Below, one piece after another: positions 15,790-25,493 of a DNA stretch of 64,000 bases. The notes beneath the pieces are model-generated. The model did not search any database, was not told where the DNA came from, and saw only the letters and a list, made by a program, of their open reading frames with translations. The stretch's first letter is position 1. Each line of letters begins with the position of its first letter. The translations under genes and the position numbers were made by a program. Source of the DNA: Shimia aestuarii (GTDB lineage: Bacteria; Pseudomonadota; Alphaproteobacteria; Rhodobacterales; Rhodobacteraceae); contig NZ_FOTQ01000003.1 in the NCBI RefSeq assembly GCF_900114635.1, positions 248,138-312,137 on the forward strand, given 5' to 3'.

Positions 15790-18237
15790 ATGTCTGATTT
15801 TCCAAAGAAGGCCCGCGTGGTGATTATTGGCGGCGGTGTGGTTGGCACGTCTTCGCTCTATCATCTGGCCAAGAAGGGCTGGACCGATTGTGTCTTGCTG
15901 GAGAAGAACGAGTTGACCGCGGGGTCGACATGGCATGCCGCGGGCAACGTGCCGACCTTTTCGACCAGCTGGGCAATCATGAACATGCAGCGTTATTCCA
16001 CCGAGCTTTATGCGCGGTTGGGGGACGAGGTGGATTACCCGATGAACTATCACCAGACCGGATCGATCCGGCTGGCGCATACGCGGGAGCGGATGCAGGA
16101 GTTCGAACGGGCCTGTGCAATGGGCCGGTACCAGGGGATCGGCATGGAGATGCTGACGCCCGAAGAGGCAAAGGAGCGTTATCCGTTCCTTGAGACGCAT
16201 GACCTTGCGGGGGCGCTTTTTGATCCTTCGGACGGGGATATCGACCCGGCGCAGCTTACGCAGGCCTTGGCCAAGGGCGCGCGGGACATGGGCGCGCGGA
16301 TTATGCGGTTCTGCCCCGCGACGGGGGTGAAGCAGCAGGCGGATGATACGTGGATCGTGCATACCGAGAAGGGCGATATTGCGTGTGACTACGTGGTCAA
16401 TGCCGCCGGGTATTACGCGCAGCGGGTCGGGGAGTGGTTCAAGCCCCATGGCGGGCGCACGGTGCCGATGATGGTGATGAGCCACCAGTACCTGTTGACT
16501 GAGCAGATCCCCGAGCTTGAGGCGTGGTCTCAGGAGAACGGGCGCAAGCTGCCGCTTTTGCGGGACGTGGACGTGTCCTATTACCTGCGCCAGGAAAAGA
16601 ATGGCATCAATATCGGCCCCTACGAGCCGAATTGCCGGGCGCATTGGGAGCATGAGGGCGACCCGATGCCGGATGATTTCAGTTTCCAGCTGTGGTCGGA
16701 TGACCTTGACCGGATTGCCGATATCGTGGCGGACGCGATGGAGCGGGTGCCGGTGTCGGGCGAGGCCGGGGTGAGCCGCATCATCAACGGGCCGATCCCC
16801 TATGCGCCGGATGGGTTGCCGCTGATCGGGCCGATGCCCGGGGTGAAGAACGCGTTCGAGAACTGTGTCTTCACCTTCGGGATCGCGCAGGGCGGCGGCG
16901 CCGGGAAGGTTCTGGCCGAGTGGATCGTGGACGGGGCGACCGAGTGGGACATGTGGTCGGTCGATCCGCGCCGTTATACTGATTACACCGATCATGAATA
17001 CTGTGTGCAGAAGGGCATGGAGGTGTATGGCAACGAATACGCGATGCACTTCCCGTGGCACCGCTGGCCTGCTGCGCCGGACAGGAAGCTGTCGCCGGTG
17101 CATGACAAGGTCAAGGCGCTGGGCGGCGTGATGGGCGTTTATAACGGCTGGGAGCGGGCCAACTGGTTCGCGAAAGCAGGCGATGACACCTCAGAGGAAA
17201 GCACCCACACATGGGGCCGGTCCGGCCCGTGGGAACAGCGGATCAAGGAAGAGTGCGAGGCGGTGCGCGACGGGTGCGGGGTTCTGGACCTGCCGGGGTT
17301 CTCGCGGTTCATGGTGGAAGGCGACGGGGCTGCCGAGGCGCTGCGCGGGCTGGTGACCGGGGGATTGCCCAAGGTGGGGCGGATGAACCTTGTCTACATC
17401 GCGGATGCGCGGGGGCGCATTCTGACCGAGATGTCGTGTATGCGGCTGGGCGAGGACCGGTTCGTGATGATCACCGCGGCCACGGCGCAGTGGCATGACC
17501 GCGATATCCTGCTGAATGCCATGCCCGAGGGCGTGACGGTGGAAGACGTGACCACGACGCGGGACACGCTGATCGTGACCGGGCCGAAATCGCGCGACCT
17601 GCTGGCGGGGCTGAGCGACGCGGATCTGTCACTGGGGTGGCTGACCCATCAGGCGGCAAACGTGGCGGGGCGGCCTGCGCATCTGATCCGGGTGAGCTTT
17701 GCCGGAGAGCTGGGCTGGGAGGTGCATGCGCTGAACGAGGATATGCCCGCGATCTATGAGGCCATTCTTGACGCCGGGGCTAAGCCCTTTGGCATGTGGG
17801 CGCTGAATTCGTTGCGGCTGGAGAAAGGGTATCGGGCGTGGAAGGGCGACCTTTCGACGGATTACTCGCTGCTCGAAGGCGGGCTGGAGCGGTTCGTGAA
17901 GCTCGACAAGCCGCAGGATTTCCCCGGCAAGGCGGCAATCATGGCCGAGAAACAGCAGGGGGTGAAAAAGCGGTTCGTGACCCTGACCGTGGATGCGGGC
18001 GAGGCGGATGCACCGTACATGTCCTGCATCTGGCACGATGACGAGATCGTCGGGGAAACCACGTCGGGCGGTTGGGGATACCGGGTGAATGCCTCGATCG
18101 CGCTGGGCATGGTGCGCAGTGACCTGGCGGTGCCGGGAACAGAGCTGGCCGTGGAAATCTATGGCGAGAAATGCCGCGCCGTGGTGCAGGAGGACCAGCC
18201 GCTTTGGGACCCGGAGAATGCGCGGTTGAGGGCGTGA
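15790..18237 (+). CDS. FAD-dependent dimethylglycine/sarcosine dehydrogenase-like (FAD + GcvT fusion)
   Basis: An 815-residue two-part enzyme. The N-terminal DAO domain (about 1-400) has the Rossmann motif VVIIGGGVVGTSSLYHLAKK and the TWHAAG segment whose His covalently holds FAD in mammalian DMGDH and SARDH. The C-terminal half (about 430-810) is a folate-binding GcvT domain that would pass the released methylene to tetrahydrofolate. It likely demethylates an N-methylated glycine or relative. The start follows AAGGAGAGCGAG. A paralogue of almost the same length lies at 21437, and the two begin with nearly identical sequences. Exact substrate assignment is not possible by eye. Confidence 0.88.
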   Translation: MSDFPKKARVVIIGGGVVGTSSLYHLAKKGWTDCVLLEKNELTAGSTWHAAGNVPTFSTSWAIMNMQRYSTELYARLGDEVDYPMNYHQTGSIRLAHTRERMQEFERACAMGRYQGIGMEMLTPEEAKERYPFLETHDLAGALFDPSDGDIDPAQLTQALAKGARDMGARIMRFCPATGVKQQADDTWIVHTEKGDIACDYVVNAAGYYAQRVGEWFKPHGGRTVPMMVMSHQYLLTEQIPELEAWSQENGRKLPLLRDVDVSYYLRQEKNGINIGPYEPNCRAHWEHEGDPMPDDFSFQLWSDDLDRIADIVADAMERVPVSGEAGVSRIINGPIPYAPDGLPLIGPMPGVKNAFENCVFTFGIAQGGGAGKVLAEWIVDGATEWDMWSVDPRRYTDYTDHEYCVQKGMEVYGNEYAMHFPWHRWPAAPDRKLSPVHDKVKALGGVMGVYNGWERANWFAKAGDDTSEESTHTWGRSGPWEQRIKEECEAVRDGCGVLDLPGFSRFMVEGDGAAEALRGLVTGGLPKVGRMNLVYIADARGRILTEMSCMRLGEDRFVMITAATAQWHDRDILLNAMPEGVTVEDVTTTRDTLIVTGPKSRDLLAGLSDADLSLGWLTHQAANVAGRPAHLIRVSFAGELGWEVHALNEDMPAIYEAILDAGAKPFGMWALNSLRLEKGYRAWKGDLSTDYSLLEGGLERFVKLDKPQDFPGKAAIMAEKQQGVKKRFVTLTVDAGEADAPYMSCIWHDDEIVGETTSGGWGYRVNASIALGMVRSDLAVPGTELAVEIYGEKCRAVVQEDQPLWDPENARLRA

Positions 18238-18400
18238 GTTTCGCGTTGACGAATAGCTCAGCCCGGCACCGCCGGGCAGCGCCTCATTGCCGGCAGGCGA
18301 TCGGCTTTTGCCGATCTGCCGAGAGGGCCTGTCCACCGGCAGGCGCTTTGCGCCTCCCCAGGCAGGCGCTGCCCTTTACCAATCTGGGAGGAAGATCGTC
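18238..18400. repeat. Hairpin-rich intergenic stretch
   Basis: Three short hairpins follow the dehydrogenase stop: CCCGGC-acc-GCCGGG (18262-18276), GATCGGC-tttt-GCCGATC (18299-18316) and AGGCGC-ttt-GCGCCT (18341-18355), separated by repeated GGCAGGCG words. A similar GGCAGG/GCGCCTGCC arrangement lies at 32685-32760. It may limit read-through into the next gene or stabilise the upstream mRNA. No gene is seen. Confidence 0.5.
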
Positions 18401-19465
18401 ATGATCCCTCGTACAATGAAAGGCGTATACCTGACCCGCCACGGTGGGCCGGAGGCGCTGGAGTGGTGCGAGGATATTCCGGTGCCTGTTCCGGGACCGG
18501 GACAGGCGCTTGTGCAGGTGCTGGCGGCGGGGGTGAACAATACCGATATCAACACGCGCATAGGCTGGTATTCCAGCGATGTGACCGGAGCCACGGAGAG
18601 CGGCGAGGTCGGTGAAGCGGGGGGGCATGCCGGGGCGCTCGATTTTCCACGCATTCAGGGCGGTGATCTGTGTGGCCGCGTTGTTGCGGTGGGCGAAGGT
18701 GTGGCATTGCCGATTGGCGCGCGGGTGACGGGGCCGATCAACCTGCCGCGCCCAACGGCGGAAAACCCGACCGCCTATATCGCGCTTGGCTCGGAAGTGG
18801 ACGGTGCGTTCGCGCAATTTTGCCTCGTGGACGCGGCGGATGTTTACGATGTGAGCGCATCGCCCCTCAGTGACATTGAAATTGCGGCCATTCCGTGTGC
18901 CTTTGGCACGGCGGAGAACCTTCTGACCCGCGCCGGGGTGCGGGAGGGGCAGGAGGTGCTGATCACCGGGGCGTCGGGCGGTGTGGGGCTGGCGGCGGTG
19001 CAGCTTGCGCGACTGCGCGGCGCGCGCGTGACGGGACAGACCGCTCCGGCCAAGGTGGCGGTTGTGCGCGAGGCCGGTGCGACGGATATTCTTGAGCGGG
19101 GCAAGGTGCCGGCGCCGAGCTGTTTTGACGTGGTGATCGACGTGGTCGGCGGGCCGCTCTGGCCCGACCTGATCCGCGCGCTGAAACCGGGGGGGCATTA
19201 CGCCGTGTCGGGCGCGATTGCCGGGCCGATGGTGACAGCGGACCTGCGCGAGATTTACCTGCCGGACATCACCATTCATGGATGTACCTACCAGCCGCCC
19301 GTCGTGTTCGAACGGCTGGTCGGGTTGATGCGGTCCGGGGATATTCGCCCGCTGGTGTCGCGCACCTATCCGTTGCAGGACATCGCGCGGGCGCAGGAGG
19401 ACTTTTCCTCGAAGACACTGCCGGGCAAGCTGGTGTTGATTCCCCCACAGGAGACCGAGACATGA
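18401..19465 (+). CDS. Zinc-type alcohol dehydrogenase / quinone oxidoreductase family protein
   Basis: A 354-residue medium-chain dehydrogenase/reductase. It has an N-terminal GroES-like fold (GPEALEWCEDIPVPVPGPGQ, NNTDINTRIGWY) and a C-terminal NAD(P)-binding Rossmann fold with the GASGGVGLAAVQLA motif at about 185-198. The typical catalytic-zinc Cys/His ligands are not evident, so it more resembles the NADPH:quinone reductase branch. The start follows GGGAGGAAG. Its stop overlaps the homocysteine methyltransferase start by four bases, placing it in the same one-carbon operon; its substrate there is unknown. Confidence 0.85.
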   Translation: MIPRTMKGVYLTRHGGPEALEWCEDIPVPVPGPGQALVQVLAAGVNNTDINTRIGWYSSDVTGATESGEVGEAGGHAGALDFPRIQGGDLCGRVVAVGEGVALPIGARVTGPINLPRPTAENPTAYIALGSEVDGAFAQFCLVDAADVYDVSASPLSDIEIAAIPCAFGTAENLLTRAGVREGQEVLITGASGGVGLAAVQLARLRGARVTGQTAPAKVAVVREAGATDILERGKVPAPSCFDVVIDVVGGPLWPDLIRALKPGGHYAVSGAIAGPMVTADLREIYLPDITIHGCTYQPPVVFERLVGLMRSGDIRPLVSRTYPLQDIARAQEDFSSKTLPGKLVLIPPQETET

Positions 19466-20358
19466 CAAAAGTGATCCTCAAGGATGGCGGTACCGGACAG
19501 GAGTTGATCCGCCGGTCCGCGATGCCTGCACATCCGCTGTGGCCGGCCAAGGTGATGATGGAAGAACCGGATGTGGTACAGGGGGTGCACGCGGATTTCA
19601 TCCGGGCGGGGGCGCGGCTGATCACGTTGAACACGTATTCGGCCACGCCCGAGCGGCTGGCGCGCGAGGGCGCGCCGGAGCTTTTCCGCCCGTTGCAGAA
19701 GCGCGCGATCGAGCTGGTCGAGGCGGCGCGCGAGGAGGTCGGGGCCGAGGGGGTGCGGATTGCCGCCTGCCTGTCGCCCCTGCACGGGTCCTATCAGCCG
19801 GACATGAGCAAGAGCCATGCCGACCTGTTGCCGCTTTATCGCGAGATCGTGGAAGGGCAGGCCGGGGCCAGCGACCTGATCCTGTGCGAAACCCTGTCGG
19901 CGATTTCCGAGGCGACGGCAGCGGCAGAGGCCGGGGTGGAAACCGGCAAGCCGACTTGGGTGTTCCTGACGTTGAAGGATGACGCCAGCGGGCAGTTACG
20001 GTCGGGCGAGGCGTTGCGCGATGCGGTTGACGCGCTTGCGGGGGCGGGCATTGCCGGGATTGGGCTCAATTGCTGCAAGCCCGAGGTGGTGTCGGCCAAT
20101 CTGGACACCATCCGGGCGGCGGGCCTTCCGGTGGGGGCCTATGCCAACGGGTTCACGGGGATTGACGCGCTGAAGATCGGGGGCACGGTGGATGCGCTCA
20201 GGGCGCGCACGGATCTTGATCCGGCGGCCTATGCCGGGTTCTGCATGGGCTGGGTCAGGGAGGGGCTGCAGTTTGCCGGGGGCTGTTGTGAAGTCGGTCC
20301 GGCGCATATTGCGGAACTGGCATCGCAGTTGCGCGGGGCCGGGTATGAGATTGTGTGA
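19462..20358 (+). CDS. Homocysteine S-methyltransferase family protein (BHMT-like)
   Basis: A 298-residue TIM-barrel methyltransferase. The zinc thiolates needed to activate homocysteine are visible: GLNCCKP in the middle and GGCCEVGPAH near the C-terminus, the same arrangement as in BHMT and MmuM. The N-terminal DGGTGQEL is also diagnostic. With the flanking N-methylglycine dehydrogenases, a betaine-type or sulfonium methyl donor is likely. It overlaps the upstream gene by ATGA and ends directly at the start of the AraC regulator (TGAATG). Confidence 0.88.
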   Translation: MTKVILKDGGTGQELIRRSAMPAHPLWPAKVMMEEPDVVQGVHADFIRAGARLITLNTYSATPERLAREGAPELFRPLQKRAIELVEAAREEVGAEGVRIAACLSPLHGSYQPDMSKSHADLLPLYREIVEGQAGASDLILCETLSAISEATAAAEAGVETGKPTWVFLTLKDDASGQLRSGEALRDAVDALAGAGIAGIGLNCCKPEVVSANLDTIRAAGLPVGAYANGFTGIDALKIGGTVDALRARTDLDPAAYAGFCMGWVREGLQFAGGCCEVGPAHIAELASQLRGAGYEIV

Positions 20359-21366
20359 ATGACCGGGGATCAGGACAAAACAGACGGGCAAGGGGCGCTT
20401 GTGCGCTTTGACATCTATGTCTCCGAAGAATTCGTGCTGATCGAGCTGGCCGGGCTTTTGGAGGTGCTGTCGATCGCCAACCGGGTCGGCGCGCGACCCC
20501 TGTTCGAGTGGCATTTCCTGTCGGCAAAGGGCGGCGCGATGCGCAGCCGGACCGGGGTGATCGTGGAGACGGAAAAGGTGCCCGCGCGGATCAGCGCGGA
20601 ATACCTTTTTGTGCTGGGCAATTCGAACCCGGACAACCCGGCGCTGTCAGTGGGCAAGCTGGTATCGGATTACACGTTCCGCGGGGCGCAGGTGTTTTTG
20701 CTGGCCGAGGCGGCGAGCCGCTATATCGCGGAGCACGGGGACCGTCATGCGCATCTGACGACCCATTGGGAAAACAGCGCCCTGTTGCGCGAGCGCGGGG
20801 GCGTGTTCGAGGCGGGATCGTCGCTGGTGACGGAAGACGGGCGGATCGTGACCTGTGCGGGCATGGAGTCGACCATCGACCTTGTCCTGTGGTTGATGGG
20901 GCGGCATGTCAGCAAGGCGCAGCAGATGACGATTGCCGATGTCATGCTACATGAACGGATTCGCGATTTCTCGACTCAGCAGCCGTTCAGCGGTGTGCGG
21001 GGGACCGAGACCGGGGATGCGGAGCTGGATGAATGTATCGAGCTGATGCGGGCCAATATCGAAGAGCCGTTGCCGATCAAGGAGATCGTGGCGCTGTTGG
21101 GGATTTCGAGCCGGTCACTGGAGCGCAAGTTCCGGGATATCTTGGGGTCGACACCGAACACCTATTACCGCGAACTGCGCATGGCGCGGGCCAATAACCT
21201 GTTGATGAACACCACTATGAGCGTGCGCGATATCGGGCTGGCCTGTGGATTCGCGACCGGGTTCAGCGGGCTTTACAAAAGCTTTTTCGGCATCACCCCG
21301 GCAGCCCGGCGCAAGGCGCGTGGACCGGGCCCGGGCGCGGTGCGGAGATTATCGAATAACAGCTGA
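20359..21366 (+). CDS. GlxA-family transcriptional regulator (DJ-1/PfpI + AraC)
   Basis: A 335-residue regulator. An N-terminal DJ-1/PfpI-like domain (about 10-200, with VLGNSNPDNPALS and GMESTIDLVLWL) precedes two AraC helix-turn-helix motifs (about 230-320: LPIKEIVALLGISSRSLERK and SVRDIGLACGFATGFSGLYK). This is the architecture of GbdR, the Pseudomonas betaine/dimethylglycine sensor. Its place between the two FAD/GcvT dehydrogenases supports control of betaine or dimethylglycine catabolism. It starts at the base after the upstream stop, without an intergenic gap. Confidence 0.88.
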   Translation: MTGDQDKTDGQGALVRFDIYVSEEFVLIELAGLLEVLSIANRVGARPLFEWHFLSAKGGAMRSRTGVIVETEKVPARISAEYLFVLGNSNPDNPALSVGKLVSDYTFRGAQVFLLAEAASRYIAEHGDRHAHLTTHWENSALLRERGGVFEAGSSLVTEDGRIVTCAGMESTIDLVLWLMGRHVSKAQQMTIADVMLHERIRDFSTQQPFSGVRGTETGDAELDECIELMRANIEEPLPIKEIVALLGISSRSLERKFRDILGSTPNTYYRELRMARANNLLMNTTMSVRDIGLACGFATGFSGLYKSFFGITPAARRKARGPGPGAVRRLSNNS

Positions 21367-21436
21367 CGTTTTTGCCACATTTGTCGTCGCCTTGTCGTGG
21401 CAGGCTGTGGCCAAATCGGCATGACAGGAGAGCGAA

Positions 21437-23881
21437 ATGGCTGATCTTCCAAACAAGGCCCGCGTGGTCATCATCGGCGGTGGTGTGATTGGCTGTTCCG
21501 TGGCCTATCACCTTGCAAAACAAGGCTGGAAGGACATCGTTCTTCTGGAACGCAAGCAGTTGACAAGCGGCACGACATGGCATGCTGCCGGGTTGATCGG
21601 GCAGTTGCGCGCGTCGTCGACGATGACCAAGCTGGCGAAATACACCACCGATCTTTATCACAAGCTGGAAGCGGAAACCGGCATCTCGACCGGGATCAAG
21701 GCCAACGGGTCGATCTCGGTGGCGATCACGGAAGAGCGCAAGGAAGAGCTTTACCGGGCGGCGGCGATGGCGCGGGCCTTTGACGTCGATGTCGAGGAAA
21801 TCTCGCCCGAGACAGCCAAGAAGATGTACCCGCACCTGAACATCGAGGATGTGTGCGGCGCGGTGTACCTGCCCAATGACGGGCAGGGCGATCCGGCCAA
21901 CGTGGCGCTGGCGCTGGCCAAGGGCGCGCGCATGATGGGGGCGATGATCCGGGAAAACGTCAAGGTCACGGGCGTGAGCCGGGCCGAGGGGCGTGTGACC
22001 GGGGTGGATTGGGCCGCCGGAGAAGAGCAGGGCCATATCGAGGCGGAGTTCGTCGTCAACTGTGCCGGGATGTGGGGGCATGAGGTGGGCCGGATGGCGG
22101 GGGTGAACGTGCCGCTGCATGCCTGCGAGCATTTCTACATCGTGACCGAGGCCATCCCGGAACTGACGGAATTGCCGGTGCTGCGGGTGCCGGATGAATG
22201 CGCCTATTACAAGGAAGATGCGGGCAAGATCCTGCTTGGCTGTTTCGAGCCGCACGCCAAGCCGTGGGGCATGAACGGTATCTCGGAAGATTTCTGTTTC
22301 GACCAGCTGCCCGAGGATTTCGACCATTTCGAGCCGATCCTTGAAATGGCGGTGAACCGCATGCCGATGCTGGCCGAGGCGGGGATTCACACGTTCTTCA
22401 ACGGGCCGGAAAGCTTTACGCCGGACGATGCCTATCACCTTGGCGAGGCGCCCGAGCTGCGCAACTACTATGTCGCCGCCGGGTTCAACTCGATCGGGAT
22501 CCAGTCTGCGGGGGGCGCCGGAAAGGCGCTGGCCGAGTGGATGGAAGCGGGTGAGAAACCTTTTGACCTTGGGGGGGTGGACATCAGTCGGATGCAGCCT
22601 TTCCAAGGCAACAAGCATTACCTTTTTGAACGCTCCAAGGAGACGCTAGGCCTGCTTTATGCGGACCATTTCCCCTATCGCCAGAAAGCCACTGCGCGCG
22701 GGGTGCGGCGCACGCCGTTCCATGGCCTTCTGGATCAGAACGGCGCGGTGTTCGGGGAATCGGCGGGTTGGGAGCGGGCCAACTGGTTTGCCAATGAAGG
22801 CCAGGAACGTGAATACCAGTACACGTGGAAGCGCCAGAACTGGTTTGAAAACTCGGCCGCTGAACATCGCGCGGTGCGTGAGAACGTGGGCATGTATGAC
22901 ATGTCCTCCTTTGGCAAGCTGCGGGTCGAGGGGCCGGATGCGGAAACCCTGTTGAACCATGTCTGCGGGGCCAACATGTCGGTGCCGGTGGGCAAGATCG
23001 TCTATACGCAGTTCCTCAATTCCAAAGGCGGGATCGAGGCGGACGTGACCGTGACGCGCCTGAGCGAGACCGCTTATCTGGTGGTTACGCCGTCGGGCAC
23101 GCGGCTCGCGGATCAGACACGGCTTCAGCGGCATGTGGGCGATCTGCGGGTGGTGATCACCGATGTGACCGCAGGTGAGGCAGTGCTGGCGGTGATGGGA
23201 CCGAATGCGCGCGCGTTGTTGCAGAAAGTGTCGCCCAATGATTTCTCGAACGCGGTGACCCCGTTTGGCACGGCGCAAGAGATCGAGATCGGCATGGGCC
23301 TCGCGCGGGCGCATAGGGTAACTTATGTCGGTGAGCTGGGTTGGGAAATCTACACGTCGTCGGACATGGCCGAGCATGTGTTTGAAACACTGATGCAGGC
23401 CGGGCAGGACATGGACCTGAAACTCTGCGGCATGCATATGATGGACAGCTGTCGGATCGAAAAGGGGTTCCGCCATTTCGGACATGACATCACCAGCGAG
23501 GATCATGTGATCGACGCGGGGCTGGGCTTTGCGGTGGACATGTCGAAACACGATTTCATCGGTAAGGCGGCTGTGGCGGCGCGCAAGGAAAGCGGGCCGA
23601 AGATGCGGATGGTGCAGTTCAAGCTGACCGATCCCGAGCCGCTCCTGTATCACAACGAGCCGCTCATTCGCGACGGCGAGATTGTCAGCTATATCAGTTC
23701 CGGAAACTACGGCCACACGCTGGGCGGTGCCATCGGCATGGGCTATGTGCCCTGCGAAGGCGAGAGCGCGGCGGATGTGCTGGCGTCGAGCTACGAGATC
23801 GACGTGATGGGCACGCGGGTCAAGGCGGAGGCCAGTCTGAAGCCGATGTATGACCCCAAGGCGGAACGCGTGAAGGTTTGA
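21437..23881 (+). CDS. FAD/GcvT dehydrogenase, second paralogue (dimethylglycine dehydrogenase-like)
   Basis: An 814-residue paralogue of the enzyme at 15790, starting with the same VVIIGGGV-type Rossmann motif and GTTWHAAGL flavinylation segment, followed by a GcvT-type folate domain (about 430-810, with VTYVGELGWEIY and CRIEKGFRHFGHDI). It probably demethylates dimethylglycine, sarcosine or a similar compound, giving 5,10-methylene-THF. The start follows AGGAGAGCGAA. It has its own 70-base upstream region after the AraC gene and a strong terminator behind it, so it may be separately controlled. Confidence 0.9.
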   Translation: MADLPNKARVVIIGGGVIGCSVAYHLAKQGWKDIVLLERKQLTSGTTWHAAGLIGQLRASSTMTKLAKYTTDLYHKLEAETGISTGIKANGSISVAITEERKEELYRAAAMARAFDVDVEEISPETAKKMYPHLNIEDVCGAVYLPNDGQGDPANVALALAKGARMMGAMIRENVKVTGVSRAEGRVTGVDWAAGEEQGHIEAEFVVNCAGMWGHEVGRMAGVNVPLHACEHFYIVTEAIPELTELPVLRVPDECAYYKEDAGKILLGCFEPHAKPWGMNGISEDFCFDQLPEDFDHFEPILEMAVNRMPMLAEAGIHTFFNGPESFTPDDAYHLGEAPELRNYYVAAGFNSIGIQSAGGAGKALAEWMEAGEKPFDLGGVDISRMQPFQGNKHYLFERSKETLGLLYADHFPYRQKATARGVRRTPFHGLLDQNGAVFGESAGWERANWFANEGQEREYQYTWKRQNWFENSAAEHRAVRENVGMYDMSSFGKLRVEGPDAETLLNHVCGANMSVPVGKIVYTQFLNSKGGIEADVTVTRLSETAYLVVTPSGTRLADQTRLQRHVGDLRVVITDVTAGEAVLAVMGPNARALLQKVSPNDFSNAVTPFGTAQEIEIGMGLARAHRVTYVGELGWEIYTSSDMAEHVFETLMQAGQDMDLKLCGMHMMDSCRIEKGFRHFGHDITSEDHVIDAGLGFAVDMSKHDFIGKAAVAARKESGPKMRMVQFKLTDPEPLLYHNEPLIRDGEIVSYISSGNYGHTLGGAIGMGYVPCEGESAADVLASSYEIDVMGTRVKAEASLKPMYDPKAERVKV

Positions 23882-23890
23882 GCGAGGAAA

Positions 23891-23916
23891 GGCCAGCCCG
23901 AGGGGGCTGGCCTTTT
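23891..23916 (+). terminator. Intrinsic terminator after second dehydrogenase
   Basis: GGCCAGCCC (23891-23899) pairs perfectly with GGGCTGGCC (23904-23912) around GAGG, then TTTT. A strong rho-independent terminator closing the one-carbon block. Confidence 0.85.
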
Positions 23917-23961
23917 GGCTGACGCGGTCTAATCTGCGCCCAAACGACGGGAGGGCGCGGG

Positions 23962-24384
23962 ATGGTCGTGGTGATCTTGGCAGTGGGGGTGCTTGGCGGC
24001 ATTGCCGGGCTGCATGGGCTTTGGGCAATGGGGATCTGGTTTCCCGGCGGAGACGAGGCCCGGCTGGCGCGCCGGGTGGCCGGGTTCGAAGGCATGCGGA
24101 GGATGCCGCCCAAACCGGCAAGCCTGTTCGTGGCGCTGGTTCTGGCGGGCGTCGCGCATGTGCTTTTGGTGCGTGCGGGTCTGGCGGCGGCGCTCCTGCC
24201 CGGCTGGATTTACGGTCTGGCGATCTGGGGTGCGGCGGCGGTGTTCCTGGGGCGCGGTGTGGCGGCCTATCTGCCGGGATGGCGGCGGCTGACCCCGGAA
24301 GAGCCTTTTGCCACGCTGGACCGTCGGGTCTATGGGCCGCTGTGCCTGGCGCTGGGGGCGGTTTGCCTTGGGCAGGCCGTATGA
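23962..24384 (+). CDS. Small membrane protein (DUF3995-like)
   Basis: A 140-residue protein with about four hydrophobic segments: residues 1-25, 50-75, 78-98 and 120-138. The segment order and the FPGGDEARLARRVAGFEGMRRMPP loop resemble small DUF3995-type integral membrane proteins of unknown role. Expressed alone after a strong terminator. No function can be assigned. Confidence 0.7.
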   Translation: MVVVILAVGVLGGIAGLHGLWAMGIWFPGGDEARLARRVAGFEGMRRMPPKPASLFVALVLAGVAHVLLVRAGLAAALLPGWIYGLAIWGAAAVFLGRGVAAYLPGWRRLTPEEPFATLDRRVYGPLCLALGAVCLGQAV

Positions 24385-24452
24385 CTTTTGACGGTTTTTG
24401 AAGGGGCGCCTTGCAGGCGCGCAGGGGATGCACGCCCACAAGGGGGCGTGCG

Positions 24453-24499
24453 GTGCGAGGCGCTGCCTCGCGCTCCGGGGTATTTCGGGAAAAAGAAAG
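24453..24499 (+). repeat. G/C-rich intergenic repeat, copy c
   Basis: GTGCGAGGCGCTGCCTCGC followed by GCTCCGGGGTATTTCGGGA and AAAAGAAAG, matching the closing block of the other copies. The surrounding 24385-24605 has no gene. Confidence 0.55.
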
Positions 24500-24605
24500 T
24501 GAATGTGCATCACGGGGTGTGATGAATGTGTTCACAAAAAGCGGATGTTCCCAGAAGTGAAGCGGCGCTATGCCGGTTGGGCAGCGGGTGAAACGAGGGT
24601 TGGTG

Positions 24606-25493
24606 ATGCAGGACACGGGGCGGGATGAGCCGAGGGGCGTGGCGCTTGCGGTCACGGCCTATCTTCTTTGGGGTGTGGCGCCGATCTACATGAAGTTGAT
24701 GGCGCATGTGCCCGCGGTGGAGTTCGTGGCGCACCGCGTGTTGTGGTCGCTTCCCGTGGCGGGGATCGTGCTGATCCTGCTTCGGCGCACGGACGATCTT
24801 GTGGCGGCGTTGCGGGACCCGAAGATGCTGCGCATGGCGTTTCTGACCTCGGGGCTGATCTCGGTGAACTGGGCGATCTTTGTCTGGGCAATTTCCAATG
24901 GGCAGGCGATTGATGCGGCGCTGGGCTATTACATCAACCCGCTGTTCAGCGTGGCGCTTGGCGCGCTGGTGTTGCGCGAGCGGCTGGCGCGCAACCAGCT
25001 GATTGCCATCGGGCTGGCGGCCTGCGGGGTGCTTGTGCTGGTGATCGAGGCGGGGGACCTGCCATGGGTATCGCTGGCCCTGACGGTGAGCTGGGGGTTT
25101 TACGCGCTGTTCAAGCGTTCGTTGCCGATCGGGCCGAACCAGGGGTTCCTGCTGGAGGTGCTGATCCTGTGTCCGCCGGCGCTGGCCTATGTTCTTTGGC
25201 TTGGCGTTTCGGGGCAGGGCACCTTCGGCATGTCGGGGCTTGATACGCTGTTGTTGATCGGGCTTGGGCCGGTGACGGCGGCGCCGCTGATGATCTATGC
25301 CAATGCGGCCAAGCTGGTGCGGCTGTCGACCATCGGCATCCTGCAATATATCGCGCCGTCGATGATCCTTTTGACGGCGGTGTTTCTGTTCGGGGAAGAG
25401 ATCGGACGCGGGCGGATGATTGCCTTTCCGCTGATCTGGGCGGGGCTTGTGGTCTATACGTTGCCGATGCTGCGTCAGGTGCGGCGCAGCTGA
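24606..25493 (+). CDS. rarD: RarD-type EamA-family permease
   Basis: A 295-residue membrane protein with about ten helices in two EamA repeats, typical of RarD (TIGR00688), a drug/metabolite-superfamily transporter of unknown substrate. Landmarks are AYLLWGVAPIYMKLM, FVAHRVLWS, NWAIFVWAISNGQ, YYINPLFSVALG and SWGFYALFKR. The ATG at 24606 is preferred over one at 24570. Its last 19 bases overlap the SGNH hydrolase gene on the opposite strand. Confidence 0.9.
   Translation: MQDTGRDEPRGVALAVTAYLLWGVAPIYMKLMAHVPAVEFVAHRVLWSLPVAGIVLILLRRTDDLVAALRDPKMLRMAFLTSGLISVNWAIFVWAISNGQAIDAALGYYINPLFSVALGALVLRERLARNQLIAIGLAACGVLVLVIEAGDLPWVSLALTVSWGFYALFKRSLPIGPNQGFLLEVLILCPPALAYVLWLGVSGQGTFGMSGLDTLLLIGLGPVTAAPLMIYANAAKLVRLSTIGILQYIAPSMILLTAVFLFGEEIGRGRMIAFPLIWAGLVVYTLPMLRQVRRS

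Noticed and set aside
22646..24655. 669-codon antisense frame opposite the second dehydrogenase
   Set aside because: Crosses a strong terminator and several real genes, with low-complexity Arg/Pro/His content.
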